Source of the DNA: Closterium sp. NIES-65
Taxonomy: Eukaryota; Streptophyta; Zygnematophyceae; Desmidiales; Closteriaceae
Reading direction: 5' to 3'
NCBI GenBank assembly: GCA_948144175.1
Contig: CANXME010000105.1
Span: forward strand, 682,001-746,000
Length of the DNA stretch: 64,000 bases
In this document: piece after piece, positions 18,261 to 28,950 of the stretch
How the letters are laid out: every line of letters begins with the position of its first letter
Position numbering within the stretch: the stretch's first letter is position 1
Notes under the pieces: generated by a model
Databases searched by the model: none
Told to the model about the DNA's origin: nothing
The model's input: the letters and a program-made list of their open reading frames with translations, nothing else
Program-made: the position numbers and the translations under genes

Positions 18261-21200
18261 GCTGAGCGGCGACGTGTAGCAGAACCCGAAGAGTGGTCAT
18301 CTTCGGGGTCGGGGAGAAGGTCTGGAAGAAGTCAACTCCCTCTCGCTGACTGAAGCCTCGTGCAACGTAACGCGCCTTGAAGACAGGCGGAGAGCCTGGC
18401 GGCCGCTTCACCCTGAAAATCCACATGCCACTGACGATGTTCGCCCCAGGTGGGGGAACGTCGTCGACGTAGGTGCCTGTGGACTTCCAGGAAGCCATCT
18501 CTGTGTCCATGGCTGACTGCCACTGAGAGGAGTAGGGACCGGCCATCGCCTCTGCGTAAGAGCGTGGGGTCGGGATGTCTGGTGCATCCGGGTCTCCCTC
18601 AGGGGCAACAAGCATGGACACGAGATGGGGCAAAGCAGCGGCAAGGCAACCAAACTCCTCCTGCCTGTCCTCAAGGACGTCCGTGCCAAGAGCACACTCA
18701 CCCCCGACGGACGGAGGACAGGCAGACTCAGACTCAGCAACAAGACTCGCTGCGTAGTCTAGACGACACGCAGCTGCAAAGTCGACAAGCTCAGTGACTA
18801 GGGCAGACGCAACAGCGGACTCAAAGGAAGGGTCAGTGACAACCGTAGCCAGGAGACGTGTGACAGTAGGACTGGCAGCGCGAAGGGAGTCTGACTCCGG
18901 GTCAGCAAGAGCAGGAAGAGAGGACGCAGGAGGCGACGGGAGAGCAACACGCTGCGGAGCAGTGGACTGACGAAGCGCCATCCGGTGCGTGCCTGGGACA
19001 GCAGGAGGACGCTCACGCGGGACACGACTACCAGTGGTAGCAGCTCGAACAGGCGACGCTGGACGAGACGCAGGTGACACAGGACGTGACTCAGGCTCAC
19101 GTCTCTCAGCAAGACCGTCAGTCGGACCAGTGTAAGGAGCAGGCACAGGGAGTGGGGAGGAAGGCGGTAACTGTGGCTGTGACTGGACAGACGGCGGACA
19201 CTCTAAGGCGAGAGGAGAACAAGGAGGAGGAGGCTGACCAAGAACCTGCTGAAGGAGCAGAACGAAGTACGGTCGTGGCCGTGCAGCAGCTCTCGAACCA
19301 GCAGAGACACCAGCGGCAGCAGCAGCACCTCCAGAAGCAGCAGCACCTCCAGCACCAGGGTCCGCAGCACCTCCAGCAGCACCTCCAGCAGCACCGCCAG
19401 CAGCAGCAGTACCTCCAGCAGCACCGCCAGCAGCAGCTCCACCTCCAGCACCAGGGTCCGTAGCACCCACAGCAGCTCCAACGCCCGGGTCCTCAGTACT
19501 AGCAGCACCTCCAGCAGCACCGCCAGCAGCAGCAGCACCTCCAGCACCAGGGTCCGTAGTACTCGCAGAAGCGTCAACTCCGGGGACTCCAGCACCAGCA
19601 GCTCCACTACGGAGACTGATGTGCCGAGCGTACCACTCTCGAAGCTGAGGGGAAGAGGGCGGCTCCCGCCGTGGTGGGGAAGCACGAGTACCAACTCCAG
19701 CAGTACCACGAGCCCGAGACTCACCCCGCCGGAGGCTGCAGTACCGTGAGTACCACTCACGCAGCTGCTGCGAAGAGGGAGGTCCTCCAGGCGCCTCACA
19801 GTCAACTGCAACACCACCAGGCTCAGCACCCCCAGGCTCAGCAACTCCAGGCGCAGTACCCCTAGACTCAGCAACGCCAGGCTCAGTACCCCCAAACCCA
19901 GCACCCCCAGGCTTAGCACCCCCAGGATCAGCACCCCCAGACTCAGCACCCCCAGGCTCCGCCCGCTCAGGCTCCGCACGCTCAGGCTCCGCACGCTCAG
20001 GCTCAGCACCTCCAGCAGGACGCGAGTCGACAGCTACCTCGGCAGGCTCAACCGGGTCTACCTGAGAGACACCTGAGGGAGCGGCACCCTGAGGGGGAAG
20101 GGGGTCTACCACTGCAGCACCTGGCGCGAGGAAGAGAGGCGGGGGAGGGAGCGGGGCAGTGCGGTAGGGGAAGAGGCGGTAGAAGGGCACGGACTCGTCA
20201 AAAGTGACGTCCTGAGAGGGGAAGACTCGGTGCGAGGCGGGGTGGTAAAACTGCCAGCCAGACGCATCCGGGACAAAGCCAAGAAAGACACAGGGAGCAG
20301 TGCGGGAGGAGAGCTTGTCCGCAGACGTGTCGCGAACAAAAGCTCGGGATCCCCAGACACGGAAGCGTGACGCATCGCCAACCTCCCCCGTCCACAGCAG
20401 TGTGGGCGAGGTCTCCGGAGCGGAGACACGGGGCCAGAGGTTGAGCTGATGCGCAGCGTACCGGACCGCAAACGGCCACAGAAAGTGGGGGGCAGCCGCG
20501 TGGACTAAGGAGGTACGAGCGACCTCCATGACCAAGCCAATGCGGCGCTTAGCAACCCCATTCTGCTGTGGAGAGGCCGGGAGCGTGAACGACTGGCGAA
20601 TGCCATGCTCGGCACAGTAGGCTGCCAAGAGGTCGGAGGAGAACTCGCCACCTCTGTCAGAGTGCAAGCGCAGAACAGGAAACTCCGAGCGAAAACGCTC
20701 TCGCAGCTGAAGACGTGCTCTGCTGATCCAAGGGATCAGAACATCAGGGACTTCACCCTTGGTGCGCAAGGGGAAGACCGTGGTGTAGCGCGAGTAGTCG
20801 TCAACGACGATCAAGAAGTACCTCTCCTGGCCCTGACCACGGACGCGGGCTGGGCCCCACACGTCCATGTGGAGCGTCTGCAAAGGAGCAGTCGTCGGGG
20901 GGAACGAGGAGGAGTGAGGGGCAGCGCGCTGCCGCCCCTCGACACAGGGAAGACAAGGAGGAGCAAGGGAGGGTGGGAGGGGAGGGAGTACCCGAGGAAG
21001 ACCAGAGACAAGGTACCGGGCGTGCATGCCCCGAAGGCGCTGCACTGACGGGTGACCAAGTCGGTGGTGCCAGAGGACAGTCTTGTGCGCTAGAGAGCGA
21101 CACGAGCAGGGGGCAGAGAGCTGACCTGACGCAGACGCAGACGCAGACGCCGCTACTTGAGGGGACTCAGTGGTCAGTGTGTACAGGTCCGACCCCGGCT

Positions 21201-23007
21201 GCCGAGTGAAGGTAGCAAGGTGACGGCCCGTCCGAGCACACGTGCAGTGTGTCACACGCTCGTAGGCAGGGGTGAACTGGTGAACACCCCCATCCTGAAG
21301 CGCACAACCCGCCACCAAGTTCGTAGAGAACGAGGGGAGGTGGAGACCTGACAGTGTGCCCGACGGGACAGCAGGACAAGGAAGGAGGGTGGAGGAGGTC
21401 GCAATGACCGGACCCCCAGAGGGGTCAGCGAGCGAGACAGCGACTGGTCGAGCAAGAGGCTCAAGAGCAGTGCGGTCACGAAAGAAACAGCGCGAAGCGC
21501 CTGAGTCTAGAGTGAAGGTGTGCAGTGCCTCAGTGGACTCAGTAGCACCTGGGGTGGCGGACACACACGCACCTAGAGCAGTAGCCTCACCAGTACGTGG
21601 GGCAGCAGACACGCAAGCACCTAGGGCGGCAGCCTCACTCGTGCGGATGCCTGGGTCAGGCGGAACACTGAGGTACTGGTCCTCCTCTCCACTAATAGTC
21701 AATGCATACATTGCTTTGAGAATAACATCAAAATCAAGAGCATAGATATCGATATCCTTCTTGAGGAGATCAGCCCACTGAGGGAGCTCAGGAGCGTCAG
21801 GAAACTGAGCACGCCAAGCGTCATCTAGGCGAGAGAAGCAGCGCTGCGAAGTGTGCGCCCTCCCGCACGTCTGTCCCTTGCGGCGACCAGTGCGGATGAC
21901 GTACGTGCAGCTAAGGCTACTCCCCCCACCCCCGTGCTGTAAGTACCACTCACGAAGCTCCTGGGAGGACTGAGGGTGCTGCGCACTCTGGCCAGTGCCA
22001 GAGCCTCCACGACCACCACCGCCGCCTCCACCACGACCACCACCGCCCCTGCCGCCGCCACGTCCACTGCCGCCACCACCACCGCCCCCACCGCGGCCAC
22101 CGCCGCCGCCGCTGCCTCCACCACCCCCACCGCTGCCACTAGCCCCTCCAGCCCCGCCACCGCCCCCGCCGCTGCCACCACCCCCACCACCACCTCCCCC
22201 GCCGTCACCCCCACCGCCCTTGCCTCCCCTGCCCTTGCCGCTGCGGCGCCCGCTGGGAGCGGACGCAGAGCCGACCTGCTCAGCACCAAGAAGGTCGACA
22301 GCAGCAGCAGAGGCGACAGAGGGGAGGAGGGGGGAGGGGGAACACCCCTCGAAGAAAGGGGTGCGGGGGTCGCCACGAGAGGCACCTACAGCTACAATAC
22401 TCTTCTCAGCTGCAAGTAGTTCCTTCTCTAGGGCGGCAATGGTGAGCTCAGTGGGACAGCGAGCTAGGAAGTGGTCCCTGACTGTACGCAGAGTGTCAGG
22501 GAGGCGGGTGACTAGGTGGTAGAGAGTGAGCCAGAGCGGGGGAGGGTTGGAGGCAAGAAACTCAGCGGGCATGGCTGCACGGAAGCGGGCATCACTAGTA
22601 CGGAGGTGAGTGATGAGGTCAGCGACTGTCTGGAAAGCGGACAGGTCGGGGAACAGGTAGGGAAGGGAGAGACGGCCTAGTGCAGCTGAGGCCGGGGAGG
22701 AGTAGCGCGCAACTACAGCAGTGTACAGGGCCTGCGCAGTCTGATGCTGGCCGAAGTGCTCACGCTCATCGACTGGCAGGGAGTTGCGAATGGCAAAGCG
22801 GGCGTGGGCATCGCGAGTCTGCCACTGCGAGCGAGCAGTAGCGGTAGCAGTAGTAGCAGGAGCAGGGACTGTGCCTAGTGCGTGATTGTACAGCGAGATA
22901 TCCTCTCTGGCAGTGAGCTGGAGGAACAGGTGCAGATCATCGAGCCATGTATCAAACTTAATCGGGCGGCCCTCAGAATCGAACGAGAGAACTGTAGGGC
23001 TAGCCAT
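18097..23007 (-). CDS. Element B Gag-protease-integrase-RT (N part) polyprotein
   Basis: ATG at 23007 (MASPTVLSFDSEGRP), 1636 open codons. Gag (1 to about 480) has a long Gly/Ser tract, ELREWY and a C..C-x3-H-x4-C cluster (CGRAHTSQRC). Protease FTLDSGASRCFF lies near 500. Integrase has HRLGHPS and CLPCVEG (about 646-690), Asp in MDVWGP (about 714), Asp in HSDRGGEF (about 784), then NGVAKRRIG (about 817). The Lys stands where the catalytic Glu of the D-D-E triad is found in the sister copies (NGIAERRIG). The linker has two QLREWY motifs. RT begins near 1487 (MWIFRVKRPPGSPPVF). After STAFLQGS the frame shifts through a 2-nt loss at about 18203-18215, and the last residues here are out of frame. 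Gag-Pol is a single frame without a separate pol start. Confidence 0.85.
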   Translation of the reverse strand: MASPTVLSFDSEGRPIKFDTWLDDLHLFLQLTAREDISLYNHALGTVPAPATTATATARSQWQTRDAHARFAIRNSLPVDEREHFGQHQTAQALYTAVVARYSSPASAALGRLSLPYLFPDLSAFQTVADLITHLRTSDARFRAAMPAEFLASNPPPLWLTLYHLVTRLPDTLRTVRDHFLARCPTELTIAALEKELLAAEKSIVAVGASRGDPRTPFFEGCSPSPLLPSVASAAAVDLLGAEQVGSASAPSGRRSGKGRGGKGGGGDGGGGGGGGGGSGGGGGGAGGASGSGGGGGGSGGGGGRGGGGGGGGSGRGGGRGGGGRGGGGGGGRGGSGTGQSAQHPQSSQELREWYLQHGGGGSSLSCTYVIRTGRRKGQTCGRAHTSQRCFSRLDDAWRAQFPDAPELPQWADLLKKDIDIYALDFDVILKAMYALTISGEEDQYLSVPPDPGIRTSEAAALGACVSAAPRTGEATALGACVSATPGATESTEALHTFTLDSGASRCFFRDRTALEPLARPVAVSLADPSGGPVIATSSTLLPCPAVPSGTLSGLHLPSFSTNLVAGCALQDGGVHQFTPAYERVTHCTCARTGRHLATFTRQPGSDLYTLTTESPQVAASASASASGQLSAPCSCRSLAHKTVLWHHRLGHPSVQRLRGMHARYLVSGLPRVLPPLPPSLAPPCLPCVEGRQRAAPHSSSFPPTTAPLQTLHMDVWGPARVRGQGQERYFLIVVDDYSRYTTVFPLRTKGEVPDVLIPWISRARLQLRERFRSEFPVLRLHSDRGGEFSSDLLAAYCAEHGIRQSFTLPASPQQNGVAKRRIGLVMEVARTSLVHAAAPHFLWPFAVRYAAHQLNLWPRVSAPETSPTLLWTGEVGDASRFRVWGSRAFVRDTSADKLSSRTAPCVFLGFVPDASGWQFYHPASHRVFPSQDVTFDESVPFYRLFPYRTAPLPPPPLFLAPGAAVVDPLPPQGAAPSGVSQVDPVEPAEVAVDSRPAGGAEPERAEPERAEPERAEPGGAESGGADPGGAKPGGAGFGGTEPGVAESRGTAPGVAEPGGAEPGGVAVDCEAPGGPPSSQQLREWYSRYCSLRRGESRARGTAGVGTRASPPRREPPSSPQLREWYARHISLRSGAAGAGVPGVDASASTTDPGAGGAAAAGGAAGGAASTEDPGVGAAVGATDPGAGGGAAAGGAAGGTAAAGGAAGGAAGGAADPGAGGAAASGGAAAAAGVSAGSRAAARPRPYFVLLLQQVLGQPPPPCSPLALECPPSVQSQPQLPPSSPLPVPAPYTGPTDGLAERREPESRPVSPASRPASPVRAATTGSRVPRERPPAVPGTHRMALRQSTAPQRVALPSPPASSLPALADPESDSLRAASPTVTRLLATVVTDPSFESAVASALVTELVDFAAACRLDYAASLVAESESACPPSVGGECALGTDVLEDRQEEFGCLAAALPHLVSMLVAPEGDPDAPDIPTPRSYAEAMAGPYSSQWQSAMDTEMASWKSTGTYVDDVPPPGANIVSGMWIFRVKRPPGSPPVFKARYVARGFSQREGVDFFQTFSPTPKMTTLRVLLHVAAQRDYELHSLDFSTAFLQGSVRGDLAAPPTWLHWVVPSWHPVEPPAASLRSLPGAA

Positions 23008-23084
23008 AGCTGAAGTAGCAGTAGCAGCAGTGGTGGTAGTAGCAGTAGCAGTAGCAGTAGCAGTAGCAGTGCACAGGTAAGTAG

Positions 23085-23760
23085 GGCGCGGCTCGGCTAG
23101 GGCGGCGCGGCTCGGCTAGGGCGGCGCGACTCGGCTAGGGCGGCGCGACTCGGCTAGGGCGGCGCGGCTCGGCTGGGGCGGCGCGGCTCGGCTGGGTCGC
23201 GCGGTTCGGTTCGGGTCGCGCCGTGCGGCTCGGTCGTAGAGGGGCGAGCGCGGGAGGGCCGGTCGGGGCTAGCGCGGGGCCAAAGGGGGGGCCGTGAGAG
23301 GCTAGCGCGGGGCCTGCAGGGGACGTGGGAGGCTAGCGTGGGGCCTTAAGGGGCCGTGAGAGGCTAGCGCGGGGCCTGCAGGGGCCGTGGGAGGCTAGCG
23401 CGGGGCCGACGGGGGCCTTAGGAGGCTAGCGCGGGGCCGATCGGGGGCCTTAGGAGGCTAGCGCGGGGCTAGCGTGGGGCCGACGGGGGCTTAGGAGGCT
23501 AGCGCGGGGCCGACGGGGGCCTTAGGAGGCTAGCGCGGGGCCGATCGGGGGCCTTAGGAGGCTAGCGCGGGGCTAGCGTGGGGGCCGACGGGGGCTTAGG
23601 AGGCTAGCGCGGGGCCGATCGGGGGCCTTAGGAGGCTAGCGCGGGGCTAGCGTGGGGCCGACGGGGGCCTTAGGAGGTTAGCGCGGGGCCGATCGGGGGC
23701 CGTGAGAGGCTAGCGCGGGGCCATACGGGGCCTTGAGAAGGAGGCGCTCGAGGCGCAGGA
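23085..23760 (-). repeat. GC-rich satellite leader of element B
   Basis: Units such as GAGGCTAGCGCGGGGCCGAT followed by CGGGGGCCTTAG, period about 30-35 bp with higher-order doubling (a unit of about 110 bp repeats at 23455-23700), plus a GGCGGCGCGGCTCGGCTAGG tract next to gag. Different motif from the leader of A, but at the same place. Confidence 0.8.
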
Positions 23761-23849
23761 AAAAGAACGGCGGCGCACGAGGGCGCGGCTAGCGGAAACG
23801 GTGGGCCCTATCGTTTCGGTCCTAGGTGGAACCTAGGCTCGTAATACCA

Positions 23850-23984
23850 TGTCAGAATGAGAAACGAGAATGAGGAGTGACTAGCAGGAACAACAGTACA
23901 AATATGTCAAACCCTAATCTGGTGTACCCCTTATGGTGTGACCCACTACAGCCTAGAACCACACAAACATATAAATGTTTGACA
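23850..23984 (-). repeat. 5' LTR of element B
   Basis: 135 bp, about 98% identical to the 3' LTR. Confidence 0.9.
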
Positions 23985-26900
23985 ACCAGGCCCAGCACCG
24001 CCAGACGCCACACGAGCAGGTCCAGCGGCCGCGGGCTCCGCACCCCCAGGCTCAGCAGCTCCAGACTCAGCACCCCCAGGCTCAGCAGCTCCAGACGCAG
24101 CACCCCCAGGCTCATCAGCTCCAGACGCAGCACCCCCAGGCGATGGACCCCGAGGCTCAGCACCCCTAATCGTAGCACCCCCAGGCCCAGCACCCCCAGT
24201 CGCAGCACCCCTAGGCTCAGCACCCACAGGCTCAGCACCCACTCGCACAGTACCCCCAGAGTCAGCACCCCCAGGCTCAGCACCCGCAGCAGCACCAGAG
24301 TCACCAGCAACCTCGACCGGCTCGACTGCGTGTACCTGGGACACACGTGAAGGGGCAGGACCCTGTGGGGGAAGGGGGTCTACCGGGGGGGGACCTGGTA
24401 CAAGGAAGTGCGGTGGCGGGGGGAGGGAAGGAGTGCGGTAGGGGAAGAGGCGGTAGTAGGGGACTGACTCGTCGAACGTGACGTCCTGGGAGGACAGAAC
24501 ATGACGAGAGGAGGGGTGGTAGAACTGCCACCCTGGTGCGTCAGGGGGGAAGCCAAGGAAGACACAGGGAGCAGCACGAGGGGACAACTTGTCCGCAGAC
24601 AAGTCGCGGACAAACGCCCGAGATCCCCAGACACGGAACGCAGACGCATTGCCTCCCCGTCCACAGCAGAGCTGGGGAGGTCTCCGGCATGGAGACCCTG
24701 GGGTGAAGGTTGATCTGATGCGCCACGTACCGAACCGCAAACGGCCACAGGAAATGGGGGGCAGCCGCATGCATCATGGACGCACGAGCGACGTCCATGA
24801 CCATGCCAATGCGGCGCTCAGCAATCCCATTTCGCTGTGGAGAGTCCGGAAGCGTAAAGGTCTGGTGGATGCCTCGCGCACGACAGTAGGCTCGAAGAAG
24901 GCCAGAGGAGAACTCTCCGCCTCGGTCAGAGTGCAGACGCAGAACAGGAAAGTCCGAGCCGAAGCTCCTCCTGAGCTGGAGACGAGCTACGCGGATCCAG
25001 TCAATCAACACCTCGGTGACATCACCCTTGCTGCGCAAGGGGAAGACCGTGGTGTAACGCGAGTAGTCGTCAACCACTAGCACGAAGTAGCGTTCGTGAC
25101 CGTGTCCACGGACGCGGGCCAGGCCCCACACGTCCATGTGAAGCGTTTGCAGCGGAGCCTCTATCGGGGGAAACTGAGAGGAGTGAGGGGCAGCCCGGAG
25201 CCGCCCCTCGACACAGGGGACACAGGAAGGACCAGGCCCCGAAGGAAGGGGAGGGAGGGACTGTAGAAGACCAGAGACAAGGACACGGGCGCCATGCCCC
25301 GAAGACGAGGCAGGGAGGGGTGGCCAAGACGGTGGTGCCAAAGGAGAGTCTCGTGAGACAGGAGGCGACACGAGCAGGGGGCAGACTCAGGACCAGACCT
25401 GGACGCAGCAGCAAACACCTGACCCGACGCAGCTACCTGGCCAGACTCAGGGACAGGAGGAGACTCAGTGGTCAGGATGTAGAGGCTCGACCCCGGCCGA
25501 CGCGAAAACGTGGCCATGTGTCGGCCTGTGCGGGCGTCCGAGCAGTGGGTCACCCGCTGACTCGCAGGAGTAAAGTGGTGAACCCCCGCATCCTGCAGGT
25601 CAGCACCACTCACCAAGTTCGTCGAGAACGAGGGGAGGTAAAGACCAGACAAGGTGCCCGAGGGGGCAGCCGGACACGGGAGGACAGTGGAGAAGTGAGA
25701 GAGGACAGGACCCCCAGAGGGGTCAGCCAGGGAGACTGCAACCGGCCGACCAAGCGGCGTGAGTGTGGTGCGGTCTCGAAAGAAGGAGCGAGAAGCCCCT
25801 GAGTCAAGTGTGAAGGTGAGGGAGGCCGAAACCGACGCGGTACCTGAGAGCGCAGCCTCACCAGTACCTGAGGGCGCAGACGCGCTGGCACCTAGAGCAG
25901 CAGCCTCACGAGTACCTAGCGCAGCAGGACCAATGCCCGGGTCGGGCGGGAAACACCGGTAACAGTCACCCTCATCACCAATAGTCACAGCATACATGGC
26001 AGCAAGGATAGCATCAAAATCAAGATCATAGATAGCTACACCAGCCCTAGACAGCTCTCCCCAGCGGGGGATCTCACTAGCCTCGGGGAAGTGTTGACGC
26101 CAAGCGTCCGTCAGGATTTCAAAGCAGCGCTGGGTGGGGTGGGCACCCCCACACTGCTCACCCGCGCGGTCGCCGGAGCGAAGGATGTAGGTGCACGGAC
26201 CAAAACCCCCACCACGCTGACGCTGCGTGTACCACTCACGGAGCTGCTGAGGAGGGGGAATGTCCCAAGAACGCTGCTGCTGCTGCTGCTGCTGGCGCTG
26301 ACTACCACCAGAGCCGCTCCGCTGCGAGGCACCACCCCGACCAGCTCCACCTCCTCCGCCACCGCCGCCTCCACCTCCGCCACCACCGCCGCCTCTGCTC
26401 CCTCCGCTACCGCCGCCGCCGCCTCCGCCTCCGCTGCCGCCACCACCACCGCCACTCCCGCCACCACTCCCACCGCCACCCCCACTCCCTCCGCCGCCTC
26501 CAGCGCCACCTCCACCACCCCCGCTAGCTCCACCCGCGCCCTTGCCCCCCTTGCCCTTGCCAGAGCGGCATCTCCCGCTAGGGGCAGACGCCGCACCGAC
26601 CGACTCAAGTCCAAGTAGGTTGGCCGCAGCAGCAGAGGCAAAAGAGGGCAACAGGGGGGAAGGGGAACACCCCTCAAAGATGGGGGTGCGAGGGTCACCA
26701 CGAGAGGCTCCTACAGCGACAATGCTCTTCTCCGCTGCTAGGAGGGCCTTCTCTAGGAGGTCAACAGTGAGAGTGGTGGGACAGACTGAGAGGAAGGGGT
26801 CCCTGATTACGCGAAGGAAGTCAGGGAGGCGGGTGACTATGTAATAGAGAGTGATGTACATGGGGGGGGGGGTTCTTGGCGCAGAACTCAGCAGGAAGCG

Positions 26901-27333
26901 CGGCGTGGTAGCGAGTGTCACTAGTGCGGAGGTGCGTAATGAGGTCAGCGACTGTGGGAAAGGCAGCAAGGTCAGGGAAGAGGTACGGTAGCATGAGGCG
27001 GCTCATTGTAGCAGTGGCAGGGGAAGAGTAGCGCGCAACTACAGCGTCGTACAAGGTCTGAGCACTCTTGTACTCACTAAAGTGCGCGCGCTCAGTGGTA
27101 GGCAGGTGGCGACGCACAGCAAGACGTGCAGCAGCATCGCGGGTGGTCCACTGGGAGCGAACAGTGGGGTCAGCATCAGCAGCAGGGGCAGGAGAGGCGC
27201 CAGAGGTGAGGTCAAAGAGAGAAAGACCGTCCGCCCTATCGCACTGTAAGAACAGCTGCAGGTCATCGACCCAGACCTCAAAGTCAATGGCTCGACCCTC
27301 AGCGTCAAAAGCGAGGACACTAGGGGTAGCCAT
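23985..27333 (-). pseudogene. Element A gag-protease-integrase, frameshifted
   Basis: Gag starts at ATG 27333 (MATPSVLAFDAEGRAIDFEV). A C11 run at about 26871 shifts the frame (C10 in element F is in frame). The next frame continues with YITLYYIVTRLPDFLRV, the Gly-rich region, the QLREWY motif, the zinc-binding-like C..C-x3-H-x4-C (CGGAHPTQRC), the protease signature LTFTLDSGASRSFF and the pre-integrase HRLGHPS. It shifts again near 25280. The integrase core follows (MDVWGLA, HSDRGGEF, NGIAERR) to about 24660, where another shift leads into the Pro/Gly/Ala linker, cut by element B at 23985. Not functional. Confidence 0.8.
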
Positions 27334-27399
27334 GACGACAACAGTGTAGTAGTGCAAGCAGTAGGGGAAGGGCACGCAGTGACAGAGGGGCTGTGCTCA

Positions 27400-28330
27400 C
27401 CGGACAGGGCTGCTCGGGCGGCTCGGCTGTAGGGCGGCTCGGCTACTCGGCGGCTCGGCTGCTCGGCGGCTCGGCTGCTAGGGCGGCTCGGCGGCTCGGC
27501 GGCTCGGCTGCTGGGCGGCTCGGCTGCACGGCGGCTCGGCTGGTGGGCGGCCGGGCGGCTCGGCTGCAGTGCGGCTCGGCGGCAGGGCGGCTCGGCTCCT
27601 CTGCCGCTGGGCGGCACTGTTGTGCTGCTGCAGGGCGGCGCGGCGGTCGGCGGCGCGGGCTTGCTGCTGCAGGGCTGCGCGGCGGTCGGCGGCTCGGGCG
27701 GCGCTGCAAGAGTTGAGAGCGGCGGGGCCGCGAAGTAGGGCAGCGGGGCCGCAGCAGACGGGCGGCGGGGCCGCTGGGTAGAGCGGCAGGGCCGCAGGAG
27801 CAGAGCAGCGGGGCCGCGGAGTAGGGCAGCGGGGCCGCAGGAGTAGGGCGGCGGGGCCGCGAAGTAGGGCGGCGGGGCCGCAGGAGCAGGGCGGCGGGGC
27901 CGCAGGAGTAGGGCGGCGGGGTCACGAAGTAGGGCGGCGGGGCCGTAGGAGTAGGGCGGCGTGGCCGCTAAGTAGGGCTGCGGAGCCGCAGGAGCAGGGC
28001 GGCGGGGCCGCAGGAGTAGGGCGGCGGGGCCGCGAAATAGGGCGGCGGGGCCGCAGGAGTAGGGCGGCGGGGCCACTAAGTAGGGCGGCGGGGCCGCAGG
28101 AGCAGGGCGGCGGGGCCGCAGAGTAGGGCGGCGGGGCCGCGAAGTAGGGCGGTGGGGCCGCAGGAGTAGGGCGGCGGGGCCGCGAAGTAGGGCGGCGGGG
28201 CCGCAGGAGTAGGGCAGCGGAGCCGCGAATGCGGGCGGTGGGGCCACGCGAACGGGCGGCGGGGCCGCATTAACGGGCAGCGGGGCCGCCAAGGGAGGGA
28301 GGGCCGCTAGGGCGTAGGGGCCGCTAGGGC
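27400..28330 (-). repeat. GC-rich satellite leader of element A
   Basis: Between primer site and gag lie some 25-30 units of about 22 bp (GGCGGGGCCGCAGGAGTAGG and variants with CGAAGTAGGG), plus a GGCTCGGCGGCTCGGCTGCT tract next to gag. Long minus-strand frames (PPPYSCGPAALL type) run through it but are repeat products. Confidence 0.8.
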
Positions 28331-28434
28331 GGCTCGACGAGGTGAGAGCCCGGGGCGCGACTCGGGAGGAGTGCGCTTCGGGCAGAAAAAAAATTGCGAT
28401 GTGGTGGGCCCTAGGCACAGTTCCCAAGGGGGAA

Positions 28435-28448
28435 CCTGCTCGATACCA
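28435..28448 (-). other. Primer binding site of element A
   Basis: TGGTATCGAGCAGG directly inside the 5' LTR; a variant of the plant copia site TGGTATCAGAGC that pairs with initiator Met tRNA. Confidence 0.75.
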
Positions 28449-28569
28449 TGAGGAAAGTAGAACGAGAATTAAATGAACTATGAATGAAGTGATACAAATA
28501 TGCAACCCTAGCAATGTGTACCCCATATGGGCTACCCCACTATAGCCCACACAATATTGTAATTTGACA
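28449..28569 (-). repeat. 5' LTR of element A
   Basis: 121 bp, 97% identical to the LTR at 13776; the target copy gtgca follows at 28570-28574. Confidence 0.9.
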
Positions 28570-28574
28570 GTGCA

Positions 28575-28817
28575 CCAACACCACCGCCTTCTCGTTCTTT
28601 GCATGCAACTCCCCGTTTAACTCGTCGACGAACTCAGTGAACAACTGCGCACACAACACGGCGGATGTCCGTGGTGATGACATGAGTACAGAACAACGGC
28701 CACCAAAATTGCACCTCATAAACAACGATGATCAACCTACAAACCCCAGCTTTGAACCCGCTCACCTCGCTAGAAAAGCGCCCATTCTTGGCGTAACGCA
28801 CTTTCACGTCATGATTC
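28575..28817 (-). pseudogene. Plavaka/CACTA-like transposase gene, middle piece (piece 2 of 3)
   Basis: Contains the end of one exon (reading HDVKVRYAKNGRFSSE, donor GAG|GTGAGC at about 28766) and the start of the next (acceptor GTGCGCAG, then LFTEFVDELNGELHAKNEK from 28644). The first exon continues in frame across element C to 30245 and beyond (RPVHEGRKN). The second continues in frame across element A to 13775. The retained frames on both sides of each insertion show that these are insertions into one pre-existing gene. Confidence 0.65.
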
Positions 28818-28950
28818 TGTCAGAACATTATAGCTTATACAATTGTGTAGGCTGTAGTGGGGTAGCCCATAAGGGGTACAACCCAATTAGGGTTAGTACT
28901 TGTACCCAACTCTTTCATAGTTCAATCATTCTCTCGTTTCATTCTTCACA
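28818..28950 (+). repeat. 5' LTR of element C
   Basis: 133 bp, TGTCAGAACA to ATTCTTCACA. Confidence 0.9.

Larger units (their letters stand above)
16632..23984 (-). mobile_element. Copia-type LTR retrotransposon B, nested in element A
   Basis: LTRs of 135 bp at 16632-16766 and 23850-23984 differ at 3 positions. The target duplication accag is at 16627-16631 and 23985-23989. The primer site TGGTATTACGAGCC (23836-23849) and a purine tract are in place. Total 7353 bp. One long gag-pol frame has a single frameshift. It inserted in the integrase-RT linker of element A and is younger than A by position. Confidence 0.92.
13776..28569 (-). mobile_element. Copia-type LTR retrotransposon A (interrupted by element B)
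   Basis: LTRs of 121 bp at 13776-13896 and 28449-28569 differ at 4 positions. They are flanked by the 5-bp target duplication gtgca (13771-13775 and 28570-28574). The primer site TGGTATCGAGCAGG (28435-28448) adjoins the 5' LTR and a purine tract (CTATGGGGGTG on the minus strand) adjoins the 3' LTR. Without element B it is about 7.4 kb. Gene order is gag, protease, integrase, RT, RNase H, which defines Ty1/copia. Coding parts are broken by frameshifts and stops. Confidence 0.9.

Noticed and set aside
21995..22522. Poly-proline plus-strand ORF (formin or extensin-like)
   Set aside because: Antisense of the Gly-rich tract of element B Gag; the same shadow occurs in A, E and F.
27039..28604. 521-codon minus-strand ORF rich in Pro-Tyr-Ser-Cys-Gly
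   Set aside because: Runs through LTR, primer site and leader satellite and into the antisense frame of gag; a repeat product.
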